In this document: piece after piece, positions 39,534 to 51,658 of the stretch
Numbering within the stretch: the stretch's first letter is position 1
Layout of the letters: every line of letters starts with the position of its first letter
From: Zanthoxylum bungeanum
Lineage: Eukaryota; Streptophyta; Magnoliopsida; Sapindales; Rutaceae
Reading direction: 5' to 3'
Assembly (NCBI GenBank): GCA_019454045.1
Contig: SKCR01017971.1
Span: 124,001 to 188,000 of the forward strand
DNA length: 64,000 bases
Notes under the pieces: generated by a model
Seen by the model: the letters and a program-made list of their open reading frames with translations, nothing else
What the model was told of the DNA's origin: nothing
The model's database searches: none
Position numbers and translations under genes: made by a program

Positions 39534-40309
39534 TGTTGATGGTGTGTTTTCAGGTACTATGTTATTTAAGGAGCACAGCGGGAGTAAAAAAGGTAATTCT
39601 CTTCTTGATCGAAGATCATTAACGCCGACCCGACCACATGAGTGTTATAAAGCCAACAGGTAGAGACCGAACATTTGATGATTGGTGACCGACCACTTTG
39701 GCTCGGGTGACCGAGCATTATCAGATCAGCAGAAGCATTCTCAGTTCAAAGAACTACAATGACCGACCTCATTAAGACCGACCAGATAGCGAGATGTGCT
39801 CAGGAAGATAAGGCATCATATTTTCTCGGATAAGATGACAAATTATCCTACTTTCATGGGGAGAACTGATGAATCAGTGTCCAAATAGGATAAGGGAAGT
39901 AGAGATAGTTTTAGATTAGGAATCCTTGCGGGAGAAGAAGATTGATTCAACTGGGAACCCTTGTAAAAGAAGGAGTCTGATTTCTGTACTATTATAAATA
40001 GAAGGGTAGAGTATGTGTAAAGGGCATCAGAATCAAGAACATGATCACTACGATCAAGCTTGTAAACATAAGAGATATCAGAGAAGCGTATCTCAGTAAT
40101 AAAAGTATCATTCTGTTTGTGTCCGTGGACGTAGGTTGGACCTGATCCGCCAAACCACGTTAAATCTCCTTGTTAATTGGTGCATTTGTCTGTCTTATGC
40201 TAAATTTGCCTTTGGTTCCCATATAACCAAACAAATTCACTATTGAGGGAGGAACTGTCTCGGGAGTAATATTCCCAAATTACCCTGAGACCAAAATCCG
40301 CCGTCAACA
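39534..40309 (+). mobile_element. 5' LTR of Tat element 1
   Basis: Starts TGTTGATGGTGTG and ends CGCCGTCAACA. It has a TATA box (TATAAATA at 39993-40000) and an AATAAAAG signal near 40098, giving a normal U3-R-U5 order in plus orientation. Confidence 0.92.
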
Positions 40310-40310
40310 G

Positions 40311-40329
40311 TTGGCGCCGTCTGTGGGGA
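40311..40329 (+). promoter_or_regulatory. Primer-binding region of Tat element 1
   Basis: TTGGCGCCGTCTGTGGGGA starts one base after the 5' LTR. This sequence is the usual PBS region of plant Tat elements. Confidence 0.75.
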
Positions 40330-40363
40330 ATTTCGCGACAAAAAGCAATTCACGAAAAAGACA

Positions 40364-42046
40364 ATGTCAGAAGACGGAAATCATCAGTCATCAGGGAGTC
40401 CAGCTACGGACTGGATGAAAAAATGGAAGAAAGCATGAAATCCATGATAGATCAACTGGAGAGAATGGAAGGGATGAACAACGAGAAACCGGAAGCCGGA
40501 ACCAGCCGAAGAAGAGGTGAAAAAACAGAAGGTAAAAGGATTGCGGATATGAGTGAAGGCGATGAACCCATGAGGAAGGGTCCCTGCGGGATAAAATCCA
40601 TAGTCGTAGAAAAAGATTCACAAACAGAGGACACATGGGAAAAAGAAGGGGAAGACAATCGCCAGATTCCTCCTATGATAGTCTCCGCGACTCCAGAGAA
40701 AAAAAAACAGGGAGTATGGCGAGAATGTGCGAGAAACTTCAAGGCATGAGGAGCACCGCACCCAGGGCAATAGACGCGAAGAGGGGCACAGAAAGCGACA
40801 TGGCAGCACAAGTAGTGAGATGAAGTCTTGGCTAAAAAAAGAGATGGCCAAGTGGGGGGTAAACCTCAAGACTAATGCAGGAGATACCCGGGAGAATGAG
40901 GAGGAATCTCCCATCACAGAAGAAATAAGGTCAGCAAAGTTCCCGAGGCGATTCAACATGCCGACCATAACGCCCTACAAGGGTCACACCAACCCTAAAT
41001 CCCACATTGAGAGCTTTGTCCTATTAATGGAAGTCCAAGGAGTAGTAGGAGATGCCATATGCAAAGTATTCCCCTTGACCTTGGGCGGATCCGCCATCCT
41101 ATGGTACAGAAGTCTGGCCCCGGGGAGCATTGGAAGCTTCACGCAACTTAAAAGGTCGTTCATTCGGCACTTCAAGGGGGCTTGCGTCCCTAAAAAGACA
41201 ATTGGAGAGTTGAGACTCATGAAGCAAGGAGAGGACGAGCCCCTAAAAACTTTCATTGAGAGGTACCACAATATGGTACTCGAAGTCGGAGGATATGAGT
41301 CCATTGAGGCCTTGGAAAGTTTAAAAAAAGCCTTAAGGGTCGGAAAACTGTGGACTCACCTAAGGATCCAGGACACACCATATTATGCTACCGCTTTGGA
41401 AGTAGCCTGAAAGTTCGTCTCGTTAGAAAACGAAGAAATGATCTCCCGGAGGGGGACAGCTGTCAGAGAGAGGACGAAAAGAGCAGAGGCCCCCCACCGG
41501 CCAGACAGAGAGTTAAAAAAACTCCTCCCAAGACGCAAGGAATTCAAACCAATGCCTCAGAATGACTAGGAAAGAGGAGTCCCGACCCGAGTAAACCACG
41601 TAGTCTGAGAAGAAGCATATATTCCCCTAAGCAAGCCACCAGGGCAGATCATCATGGAGATACAAGGAAAAAGCCTCTTGATATAACCCGACCTCAGGAG
41701 ATTTCCCCCAGATAAAAGGAATAAGAAATTTTATTGCATACATCATAATCTGAGGGGACATACATCGGACGAATGCAAGGATTTGCGGGAACAGATGGAA
41801 GACCTAGCACAGAATGGGTACTTGAATAAATATATTAACCATGAAACTATGGCAGCCAGATAGAGGGCACAGAGCCGACAGGTGAACATCATCGCTGGGG
41901 GGAAGACACTGGCCAGAGACTCTAACCGGTCAAGAAAAAACTATAGCCGAGCTCGGGGGACGGAGGTGCTGGAAATAGAACGGTCCTCGGTACTACGATG
42001 AGGTCGTTCGGTACCCATAATGTTCACCGACGAGGATGCTCAATAG
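40364..42046 (+). pseudogene. Gag of Tat element 1, decayed
   Basis: An ATG at 40364 starts MSEDGNHQSS but the frame stops after 24 codons. The N-terminal gag text continues from 40423 (MEESMKSMIDQLERM) and the capsid-like part is open at 40727-41410 (TPYKGHTNPKSHIESF, LGGSAILWYRSLAPGSI), the retrotransposon gag fold. The same frame then carries on to the protease through seven stop codons (41408, 41567, 41606, 41684, 41861, 41999, 42044) with no frameshift. A zinc-knuckle-like CIHHNLRGHTSDEC lies near 41730-41775. Stops without frame loss suggest decay by point substitution. Confidence 0.85.
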
Positions 42047-42620
42047 GTGAATTTCCCCTATGACGATGGATTAATAATCAAGGCAACAATCGGCGGCTCA
42101 GAGGTGGACAGAATCTTGGTAGATCCCGGAAGTGCAGTAGACATAATCTCCAAAGAAGCTTTAGAGGGCCTGGGAGTGGAGTATGCAACTCTGACCAACG
42201 ACAGCACCCCCCTGTACGGCTTCGGGGGCTCAATGATCGTCCCACTGGAAGGATACAGCTGGCCATGACGATCGGGACTCACCCCAAAACCGGACGATCA
42301 TGATAAATTTCACAGTAGTAGACTGCATGAGCAGTTACCAAGTCATTGTCGGCCGGCCTTTCATGATGAAGACAAAGGCCGCAATGTCCTGCTATTACCT
42401 AAAGCTGAAATTCCCCACCCGGGAAGGAATCGGAATCGTATGCGGGAGTCAGAAAGTAGCCCGCAGCTGTTTTTCCACTCTCGCACGAGAAACCCTATGC
42501 ATTGAAGTATGTATTAGGAAAAGGCAGGAAAATGAAGAAAGAGAAGAAGCAAGTGGGGACCCGGGTCCTCGGTTAAACAAAACTGCCCGGCTAGGAGCGA
42601 TCGAAGAATTGGATGGATAG
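42047..42620 (+). pseudogene. Aspartic protease of Tat element 1, altered active site
   Basis: Open frame with GSEVDRILVDPGSAVDIIS. The catalytic motif, normally D(S/T)G, reads DPG here. The next block continues as NFTVVDCMSSYQVIVGRPF in another frame from 42300, typical of the protease C-terminal part of this lineage. The segment links gag to RT. Confidence 0.8.
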
Positions 42621-42740
42621 AACTCTTCGGACCTGGGAAGAGCGTAAAGATAGGGGGAAAACTTAGATAGAACCCTGAAACAGGGTCTGCTGAGGTGTCT
42701 AAAGGAGTACCCGGACGTCTTCGCGTGGGGGCACGACGAC

Positions 42741-43370
42741 ATGCCCGGAATTGATCCGAAATTCATCAATCACCGCTTGGCAGTAAAACCGTCACACAAA
42801 CCGGTCAAGCAGAAAAGAAGAACCTTCAACCAAGAACGGTGCAAAGCAGTAGCGACCGAGGTGGACAAATTATTGAAAGCTGGTTTCATCAGAGAAGTAA
42901 AATACCCGGAGTGGGTATCAAACGTTGGTACTGGTGAAGAAGTCAAACGGAAAGAGAGAGAATGTGTGTGAATTTCACCGACCTAAACAAGGCATGCCCG
43001 AAAGACAGCTTCCCACTGCCAAACATAGATCAACTAGTATATACAACAGCCTGTCAGGGACTGCTAAGCTTTATGGATGCCTTCTCAGGATACAACCAGG
43101 TCAAGATGCACCATTCGGACGAGAGGAAAAAACAACTTTTGTCACCGACCAAGGGCTCTACTGTTACAAAGTAATGCCATTCGGACTGAAGAATGCAGGG
43201 GCGGCAACCTTTCAAAGGTTGGTCAACAAAATTTTCAAACCACTCATTGGCACATCAATGTTGGTATATGTTGACAACATGATAACAATGTCCAGAGAGC
43301 CAGAATGCCACGTAACCAACCTTAAGGAAACCTTTGAGTTATTGAGGAAACACAATTAAAGCTCAACCCG
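42741..43370 (+). pseudogene. Reverse transcriptase of Tat element 1, catalytic loss
   Basis: RT text begins with INHRLAVKPSHKPVKQKRR and runs through GFIREVKYPEWVSN, DLNKACPKDSFPLPNIDQLV, FMDAFSGYNQ and MPFGLKNAGAATFQRLVN. There are at least two frame changes around 42930-42960 and one near 43130. The active-site box reads YVDNM where YVDD is needed, losing one metal-binding Asp. It cannot be active. Confidence 0.85.
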
Positions 43371-43399
43371 GAGAAATGTGCTTTCGGAGTAGCCTCAGG

Positions 43400-44640
43400 G
43401 AAGTTTTTGGGTTACATGGTAAGCTCCCGAGGCATAGAAGCCAATCCACAGAAGATCCAAGCCGTAATGGACTTGAAATCTCCCAGGACGGTAAAAGAAG
43501 TGCAGAGTCTAACCGGCAGATTGGCCGCGCTCAACCGATTCATCTCACGAGCAACCGACAAGTGCCACGCTTTCTTCAAAGTCATCAAGAAGGCCAAAAA
43601 GGAAATCGACTGGACGCCGAAATGCGAGGAAGCTTTCCTATAGTTAAAACAATACCTAACAAGCCCGCTTCTAGAAAAGCCACTCATGGGAGAAACCTTA
43701 TACTTGTACTTAGCTGTATCAGAGCACGCAGTAAGCTCGGTGCTGATATGAGAGGTCGATAAGGTCCAAAGGCCAGTATATTATGTCAGCAAAGCCCTGT
43801 TAGATGCTGAGACCCGATATCCGGTACATGAACTGGTCGCCCTGTCATTGATTACTGCAGCCCGGAAACTACGATCCTACTTCCAAACCCATGCTATTGG
43901 GGTTTACACCGATTATCCTCTAAGACAGATTCTACAAAAACCAGAATTTTCGGGCAGGCTAATGAAGTGGTCGGTGGAGTTAAGTGAACACGACATTTCT
44001 TACCTCCCAAGGATGGCAGTAAAGGGGCAGGCTTTGGCAGATTTTGTCGCAGAATTCACAGAACCCCAGGTCTTGACTGTGGGGGAAGGCAAATGGAAGA
44101 TGTCAGTAGACGGATCTGCCAGCTCATAAGGCAAAAGAGCTGCAATCATATTGAAAAGCGACAAAGGTGGAGAGGTATTGTTCGCCCTAAGGTTCGCCTT
44201 CGAGGCCACAAACAATGAAGCAGAGTATGAGGCAATCCTGGCTGGTCTTAGGCTATGCGCGGTGGTAGGATTCCGCGACGTAGTAATAAGAAGTGACTCT
44301 CAGCTAGCTGTTCAGCAGCTGAAAGGAGAATTCCAAGCTAGGGAGCCGAGTATGATAGCCTACTTGGCTGAAGTAAAAAGGTTGGTGGGAATAATGAGGG
44401 ACGTACACTTTGAGCAAATTAGTCGAGAAGACAACTGCGAGGCAGACTCCTTGGCATGGCTCGCATCTTCGATAAAATCAGAGAACCACAGAATGGTCCC
44501 TCTAATCTACCTCCGAGAAAAAAGCGTGGGAGAACTCGAAGTAAAATTATTGGATGAGGAAGACAAAGCCTCGTGGATACAACCAATTAAGAAATACTTG
44601 GAAACAAGGAAACACCCGAGGACAAGAAGGAAGCCATGAA
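43400..44640 (+). pseudogene. Double RNase H region (RH plus archaeal-type aRNH) of Tat 1
   Basis: The RT thumb/connection and first RNase H region runs from about 43407 (GIEANPQKIQAVMDLKSPRT, FFKVIKKAKKEIDWTPKCEE) to 44080 (YFQTHAIGVYTDYPLRQIL, VELSEHDISYLPRMAVKGQA). Stops are at 43641 and about 43749. A second RNase H, of archaeal type, follows: KMSVDGSASS, a TAA, then NNEAEYEAILAGLRLCAVVG, RSDSQLAVQQLKGEF and ISREDNCEADSLA. The D-E-D residues of this second domain are recognisable. Such a second domain marks Tat elements. Confidence 0.85.
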
Positions 44641-45810
44641 ACTAAAATTCAAAAGCACCAAGTTCTCCCTGATCGAAGGAGTGCTCTACCGGAGGGGCCC
44701 ACAGTACCCCTCCTAAGATGTTTAGCGGAAGAAGAGGCTGATTATGTACTCAGAGAAATTCACGCAGGCATCTGTGGGAGTCACGTCGGAGGACAATCAA
44801 TGGCCTTTAAAGCTTTAAGGCAAGGGTTCTATTGGCCAACTATGCATCAGGAGGGCATGAGAGTAGCCCGGAAATACGAAGGATGCCAGAAGAATGCCAA
44901 TATCCACCACCAGCCAGCAGAGCAGTTAACCACCATGTCCAGTCCATGGCCATTCGCTCAGTAGGGGCTGGATATCATCGGACTAATGCCAAAGGGACGT
45001 GGACATGCGAAGTACGCCATCGTGGCCATAGACTATTTCACCAAATGGGTGGAGGCCGAACCCCTATCCACCATCACAGATAAGAAGGCCACAGAGTTTT
45101 TGAAGAAGAATATTATTTGCAGGTTCAGAATCCCACGGGTTGTCGTCACCGACAACGGAAAACAGTTCGATAGCAAGGGATTCATGAAACTCTGCGAAGA
45201 CCTCCAGATCGCCTTAAGGTTCGCCTCATCAGCCCACCCCAAGTCAAACAGACAGGTTGAGGCGGCAAACAAAACCATCAAGGCAATCTTAAAGCTCGGC
45301 TCAGATTCTACAAGAGCTTATGGGTCGAGGAATTGCCGGAAGTACTGTGGGCACACCGGACGACCTATAAAGATTCTACAGGGGAGACCCCGTTTTCCTT
45401 ATCATACGGGTGTGAAGCAGTTATTCCAGCAGAGATCGGAATAACTACCCACAGGGTCCGTCATTTTGAGAGCGGAAAGAAGAGAGCTTATCAGAAGCCA
45501 CCTCGACCTGATCGAGGAAAAAAGAGAGAAGTCAGCCATGAGGACAGCAGTTTATCAACAAAGGATGGCCCGCTTCTACAAAAAAAAAGTTTGAACTCGC
45601 GCCTTTCTCCCAGGCGACCTGGTATTAAGAAGAGTCACTCTGAACACTCGAAGGTCGGAAGAAGGCTCGTTAGGAGCCAAGTGGGAAGGGCCCTATAAAA
45701 TTGCAGAGGTGGTAAGACCATGGGTCTACATCTTAGAACATCTGGATGGCACGCGATTAAAGAAACCCTGGAACACCGAGATGTTAAGAAAATACTTTCA
45801 GTATATTCTT
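44641..45810 (+). pseudogene. Integrase of Tat element 1
   Basis: Zinc-binding part: EIHAGICGSHVGG and KYEGCQKN, where one Cys of the HHCC finger is replaced. Catalytic core: AIVAIDYFTKWVEAEPL, VVVTDNGKQF and [10 protein letters not shown] give the D, D and E residues. A TAG interrupts at about 44963 (FAQ-stop-GLDIIG), and frame changes follow at about 45330 and 45440. The C-terminal GPY module ([15 protein letters not shown]) ends around 45800 with MLRKYFQ. Confidence 0.85.
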
Positions 45811-46194
45811 TTTTTTGCAGCAACCCGACAAGGGATAGGAACTCAATGTAAAGCCTTTCTCGAAATGTCCCGCAAAGAGCTGTAAGAAGGGCAGTATGTC
45901 TCCAAATATGAATAAAACTTTCTCTTTTCAAAAATTCCACCCACTCTTCTAATTAAAATTGAAAGCCATATTCAAAATTCCGGGGACATACTAGATACGA
46001 AAGGATGATCAGAGGTCGAGGCATCAAACCCATGACATACCAATCACAAAGTGCTACCATAAAAATCCCGGGCATAGACAATCCGACCTAACTCGCTCCA
46101 CTTTCAAAGATCAAGACCACATCAATGAGGAAGGGGTATAAAAGAGCATGAGAACTCTTTGCAATAGCCGGAGCACAACTACCCCACAACTTAT

Positions 46195-46700
46195 ATGTAC
46201 CGGGGACATTCTGGGAGGGTAATCACGGGGAGGGAGTGCCCCCGTATGATAACCTGCCTGACCAGTTTGGGGGATACAAACGCAAGGAATGCGTTACCAT
46301 ATGTTTTGCCTACCCGATGGATCCAAGAGAAGCATAGCACGGGGATGGATGATACCCCCGTGGCGATTGCTTACTCCAGTGTTACCGAACATAAGGAGGA
46401 AAATGCCCTTAATGTTTCAAACACTCTCTGATCCTCGCCTACCTGATTAATGGATTCGTGAGAAGCATATCACGGGAGGGATGATACCCCGTGGCGATTG
46501 CTTACTCCAGTATTACCGAACATAAGGAGGAATATGCCCTTAATATCTCGGACACTCTTTGATCTCTATTTCTTTGATCATTTGGATCTAAGAGAAGTGT
46601 AGCACATGAAGGGATTGTGCCCTCGTAGCGTATACTTGCTCCAGCTTTGTAAGGAGAAGCCATCGAACAGTACACAGGCTCCATGGAGATCTGAAGTATG
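46195..46700 (+). repeat. Imperfect ~130 bp tandem repeats downstream of Tat 1 pol
   Basis: About three diverged units. Each contains AGAAGCATA.CACG or AGAAGTGTAGCAC, GTGGCGATTGCTTACTCCAG, CCGAACATAAGGAGGAA and CACTCT.TGATC. They are the plus-strand relatives of the 134 bp array at 54094-55222 of Tat element 2. Confidence 0.75.
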
Positions 46701-47002
46701 GAGGATGTGCCCTTACCATTTTAAACGCTCTTTGATCCAAATCCTGGTTCGCCGGGACTCTGAATTGAAAGATTCAGGATTGTGTTTTGGAAACCTCGGA
46801 CATGACGCTGTTTTAAGGAATCCGTGCTGATTATTTACACTTTAGAGTTTTATTTTGGGATAAGTGCTAAGTCACCCCCGCCTTTTAAATTTTATTTTCA
46901 AAATTTTGTTTTTTATTTTCGCTGGTATGGCAAGAGGACGCCCGTGCCAGATTCGGTAGGGATTCAAAAGGTTGATTCACTTCCCTTCTAAATAAGTCCC
47001 AA

Positions 47003-47400
47003 GGATTAATCGGCTCGGGGCTGGATTCGTTCTGCCGAGGCCACTTGGTTAATCGGCTCGGGGCTGGATTCGTTCCGCCGAGGCCACTTGATTAATCGGC
47101 TCGGGGCTGGATCGTTCCGCCGAGGTCACTTGGTTAATAATCGGGTCGGGGCTGGATTCGTTCCGCCGAGGCCGCTTGGTTATTCAGCTCGGGACTGGAT
47201 TTTGTTTCGCCGAGGCCACTTTGACTCTCTCAGCTCGGGGTCGGGTTATATCCCACCGAGTCCATCCTTTTGGTCTGGGGACACAACATTCCCCCAGAGC
47301 CAAGTATTTCTCTCAGCTCGGGGTCGGGTTACGTCCCATCGAATCCATCCTTTTGGTCTGGGGACGTAACATCCCCCCAGAGCTAAGTGTCTCTCCTAGC
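47003..47400 (+). repeat. 44 bp and ~85-110 bp GC-rich tandem repeats of Tat 1
   Basis: About five copies of a 44-48 bp unit with AATCGGCTCGGGGCTGGAT and CCGCCGAGGCCACTTGG lie at 47003-47222. Two longer units with CTCAGCTCGGGGTCGGGTTA and ATCCTTTTGGTCTGGGGAC follow. Both families occur in reverse orientation in Tat element 2 (53250-53750). Confidence 0.8.
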
Positions 47401-47589
47401 TCGGAGTGGGTCCTCAAGTGGACGTTTTTTTGGAGAACAATCGGAGCAAGTCATGAAGAATCAAAAAAAAGAAAAGAAAAGTAGAATGGAAGCATACAAA
47501 ATATTCACATAAATAGGGTCGTGAAAAAGAGTTATTACAAAAAACAAAAGTGTGTTCGGGATTACACGGGGCCCCATTCGGGTTATCCC

Positions 47590-50082
47590 CTACAGTTCAG
47601 CCCGCGCAGGGGCAATTATTTCTTCCTCAACAGGTACGAGTGGCAACTGGCAGGGCCCGACCTCGGGAGAGGGGACAATGGATACCACAGGGCCGGCTTG
47701 GGAGGCCCTGAAAATTACGGCTTCAGGAGTATGGGCAGGAGCCTCAGTCCGAATCTCTTCAAGAATAGGGGCCTCAGGTCGGTCCACCTCAGGAGCCGGG
47801 GCGATCGAGATAGGGTCGGGATCCATCACCTCTTCAGGAGAAATGGGTAACCACATTTGAAAATCCTCCTGTGAAATTTCCCCTTTACAGAAGCGGATGG
47901 CCGCGTAGATAGGCCTCATATCCAGGTTGGGCAGTACCATCAGGATGATCTCGGCGCAGTCCCCGACCCCCTCAAGGCGGATTACGTCTCTCTCAGCCTC
48001 CAACTCAGCTTCCCTCTTATTAAGCTCGTCCCGGACCCGTACCAGCTCTTCATCTTTGGCCCTCAGCTTGGACTCAACGATGCGCACTTCCACCTGTAGG
48101 ATCTTGTTATCGGCCGGGGCAGCCTCCAAGTCCTTCTTGGCGGCATCAGCATTCTTCCTCTCTAGAGAGGCGGCGGCCCTGAGAGCTTTATTTGTGGTAT
48201 GGGCCTCAACAGCAGCCAGCTCCAGATCTTTATGTTCTGTTCTCGTCTTTACGGGCCAGCTCAGCCTTCATTTCACTAAGCCGGTTCTGGAGCCTCTGGG
48301 CTTGGCCGCCCTCGGACAAAAGGCTCAAAAGAATATCCTTATTCTTGGCCGCAAGATAGGTCGCCTGCCAAAAAGAAACAGAAAATCAGAAATCAAACTA
48401 AGTTATAAACTCACGGCGAGAATAAGGGAAGAATAACTACCTTTGCCATCTGAGAACACAACAGGGTAACCACATCCTCGGGAGAGAGATCTTCGTATCT
48501 CAGAATTTTGGCCGGAGGGACCGCCTCGGCCAGTTCATTGATTGCCGGCACCAGATGAGAAGTGGCCTCCCGAATATCCTGAACAAGGTCATCTACGCCA
48601 AGAATCACGGCGCCTTTCGGTTTTTTGGAGGAACCCTCCGGCACTCTCTTCTCTTTCCGAATGGGCTGCCTCTTACTCAGGACCCGTTCCTCCTCCGCCT
48701 CCCGGACCAACTCGGCTTCCTCCGCCCCGAATGTATGCTTCCTTTTTCTGGTAGGTTTTGATGGGTTGGCAGGACGGGAGGAGACTGTTGGCGATACCCT
48801 GGAAGGTGAAGATAAGCTTTGGATAGCCAACGGGGCCGCCTCCTCAGTCACTCCTCTGGCCTCAGCAGTCGTTGGCCGTCTCCGAGAGTACCCGGTCCCA
48901 ACCTGGCCGGTTTTCTTTGTCGCGCCAGCCAGTTGATCAAGGTATTTTGGCCTTCTTGATATGCCTACACACAAAAAGAAAGAAGAGAAGAGAGAGAAAG
49001 AAGAAAGCGAGAGCCAGAAGAGTGGTTAGTCCAGAATCTGAGCAAGAAAATCCAAATCATCATCATGATAAGCAAACAATGAGACTGGTTAGAAGGTTAG
49101 TAAAGCCCACATATCCGCCCCGGGACCTTCGGAGGGGCAGTCCGAATCAGGCCCGACTCGAGAAAGGCCGCATCATTAACCAATTTCTTCCAATGATCGA
49201 CATAGCACCGAGCCCAGCATACCCACTCTCGGACCTGATGAGAAACATTGGGAGCGTCCCCCCAACAGGCTGGGAAGAATTAAAGAAGTTAAAATCCTAT
49301 CATCAAATCAAAAGTAAGAACGTTAGGGGTTAAAAGCCTAACCTCCCGCTCTAAAGATATCCGGGATATAGACCTCATCTTCATACGATCTCAGAACTCG
49401 CGCCCCAATCTCATGTGGCCCAAAACCATAAATCTTTGAAGTTCTTGTTGGAGTCGGGGAGCTTGCCGACAACGTTTGGCGAATCAGCATAAATAGAAAG
49501 GTAATACCAACCATGGTGCGTTTTTGGGTTGGCCTTCAATCGATACAGCCTCTTCACTTCTTCAAGAGAAGGTTCACCAAGTCCCGCCCGACTCTAAATC
49601 ACATAAAGCCCGGCCAAAATCCTCCAACTGTTCAGGCTCAGTTGACAGGGGGCGATCTCCATCTCGGCCAGCATCCAGGCAAAATAACGTTGAAGTGGTA
49701 GCCGAAGACAACACTCAAAGAAAGGCGGAAGAAGGGCCACCGAACCCTCATCAGGTTGGCTAGCACGATCCATTGGCCCGGGGACTTCAAGGGCGATATC
49801 TATCGGAATGTCATATCGTTGCCGGAGCAGTGCGAGGTCGCCTTCAGTTATTTTAGAAGGACGGTCCATGTCCAGAGCCGAGGAGTTAAAATCACCGGGC
49901 TCTGGGTCCTTCCGAGGGATCCTCTGATGATAAGTATCTTGTTCAATTTCAGAAGGGGTGAGGGTAGTGTCGAGGTCCTCTATGCTTGGTGCCCCCGAGC
50001 TCGAGGAGAGCTCTTCAACAGGGGGAGTCGGAGGTTTAGCAGGGTTTACAGAGGAAGACCTGGTGTCAGACATCCCTGACAT
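47590..50082 (-). pseudogene. Antisense gene of Tat element 1 (putative gypsy-type transposase domain)
   Basis: On the minus strand an ATG at 50082 opens a Ser/Pro-rich start (MSGMSDTRSSS). The next block has LPPFFECCLRLPLQRYFAWM, MEIAPCQLSLNSWRILAGLY, then a TAG, KTHHGWYYLSIYADSPNVVG and DSNKNFKDLWFWAT. This matches the 'putative gypsy-type transposon' domain known from antisense ORFs of Tat elements (Pfam Transposase_28). Further exons are 48974-48411 (basic, acidic and KRKH stretches) and about 48360-47590 (coiled coil AKDEELVRVRDELNKREAEL, then a Pro/Glu-rich tail to a TAG). Two or more stops break the first domain. The gene runs against pol and toward it. Its role is unknown. Confidence 0.65.
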
Positions 50083-50866
50083 CCGAGAAATAAAAGAAAG
50101 AGGTGGGAAGTCAGTCTATAGCCAATTTCTGAATCTAAGCTTGTGAGTTCTAAATGCCCTAATAACATCGATCAAGCCATAAATCTCTCCCTAGCAGCAC
50201 AAAACCAAAACACAAAAAAAAGGAAAAGAAAGGAACAAAAGGGAGCAGGATTCGCAACAAATGGAAAGCAAAAGCAAAAAGGTCGTTCAAAAAGACTTAC
50301 TTGTTTCTTTTAGAAGGGTTGTAGATTGCTCGGAGCGGTCTGGTCGTTCTGAGGATTCACTGGTCACAGCTAAAAGAGAAGAGTTCTTGTAGATTGGGGA
50401 GATCGAAAAGTTCGTGAAAGAAGGCAACAGTGTTTACTCCGTTTTATTATAGTCTGATCGGTGCACTTGTGGCCGTTGGATTGAACGAAAGCGTCAGATT
50501 TACACCACGTGTCGCTTTTGAAATGATCTTTCAGAATTTGATGGACGGCTGAGATTATACGTCTTTTTAACTGACCACGACGGATGGTTGACAAGTGGCA
50601 GGCTCCCGTCAAACCCTAGAAGTGATCCGATGGGCATTTAAGAGGATGTGACGGTTGCGCGTCTCGAGGGGCAAAATTACAGAAGGACAATAAGGGGATT
50701 TCACCTCGATAGGAAGAAAGTTAGACCGAACACCTGAGTCAGACCGATCAGGATGTAAGTGTGGGCCGACGAAATTTCTCCTTCAGAAGATTGGCTATCA
50801 GTTCATCAACTGTACCACTCTTATATAGTTCCCGGCACCAACTTGTATGACTCATTAGAACCGAGA
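50083..50866. other. Spacer between antisense gene and 3' LTR of Tat 1
   Basis: Non-coding DNA that should contain the promoter of the antisense gene. No clear TATA box was identified for it. It ends in the purine tract before the 3' LTR. Confidence 0.45.
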
Positions 50867-50879
50867 ACTAGGGGACAGA
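50867..50879 (+). promoter_or_regulatory. Polypurine tract of Tat element 1
   Basis: AACTAGGGGACAG(A) directly precedes the TG of the 3' LTR. Tat element 2 has the related AACTATGGGACAAA at the same place on the minus strand. Confidence 0.65.
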
Positions 50880-51653
50880 TGTTGATGGTGTTTTCAGGTC
50901 CTATGTTATTTAAGGAGCACAGTGGGGGTAAAAAGGGTAATTCCCTTCTTGATCGAAGATCATTAATGCCGACCCGACCACATGAGTGTTATAAAGCCAA
51001 CATGTAGAGACCGAGCATTTGATGATTCGTGACCGACCACTTTGGCTCGGGTGACCGAACATTATCAGATCGGCAGAAACATTCTCAGTTCAAAGGACTA
51101 CCATGACCGGCCTCATTAAGACCGACCAGATAGCGAGACGTGCTCAAGAAGATAATGCATCATTTTTTCTCGGATAAGATGACAAATTATCCTACTTTCA
51201 TGGGGAGAACTGATGAATCAGTGTCCAAATAGGATAAGGGAAGTAGAGATAGTTTTAGATTAGGAATCCTTACGGGAGAAGAAGATTGATTCAACTGGGA
51301 ACCCTTGTAAAAGAATGAGTCTGATTTCTGTACTATTATAAATAGAAGGGTAGAGTATGTGTAAAGGGCATCAGAATCAAGAACATGATCACTACGATCA
51401 AGCTTGTAAACATAAGAGATATCAGAGAAGCGTATCTCAATAATAAAAGTATCATTCTGTTTGTGTCAGTGTACGTAGGTTGAACCTGATCCGCCGAACT
51501 ACGTTAAATCTCCTTGTTAATTGGTGCATTTGTCCGTCTTCTGCTAAATTTGCCTTTGGTTCCCATATAAGCAAACAAATTCACTATTGAGGGAGGAACT
51601 GTCTCGGGAGTAATATTCTCAAATTACCCTGAGACCAAAATCCGCCGTCAACA
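50880..51653 (+). mobile_element. 3' LTR of Tat element 1
   Basis: 774 bp, colinear with the LTR at 39534-40309. I count roughly 33 differences by eye, most of them transitions. It is followed by the target duplication GAAGC. Confidence 0.92.
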
Positions 51654-51658
51654 GAAGC

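Larger units (their letters stand above)
39529..51658 (+). mobile_element. Full-length Tat-lineage Ty3/gypsy retrotransposon (12.1 kb)
   Basis: Two LTRs (39534-40309, 776 bp; 50880-51653, 774 bp) with TGTTGATGG...CGTCAACA ends are flanked by the 5 bp target duplication GAAGC (39529-39533 and 51654-51658). The PBS region follows the first LTR and a purine tract precedes the second. Between them lie gag, PR, RT, two RNase H domains, INT, tandem repeats and an antisense gene. The second, archaeal-type RNase H and the antisense ORF are known traits of the Tat lineage. The LTRs differ at about 4 % of sites by eye, but the coding part is badly decayed. Confidence 0.95.

Noticed and set aside
40391..42282. 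Several antisense ORFs of 60-119 codons opposite gag and protease
   Set aside because: They are mirror frames of the Tat gag-protease coding sequence with no recognisable domain. The real antisense gene lies at 47590-50082.
50759..51007. 82-codon plus-strand ORF
   Set aside because: It spans the polypurine tract and the start of the Tat 3' LTR; it is a chance frame.
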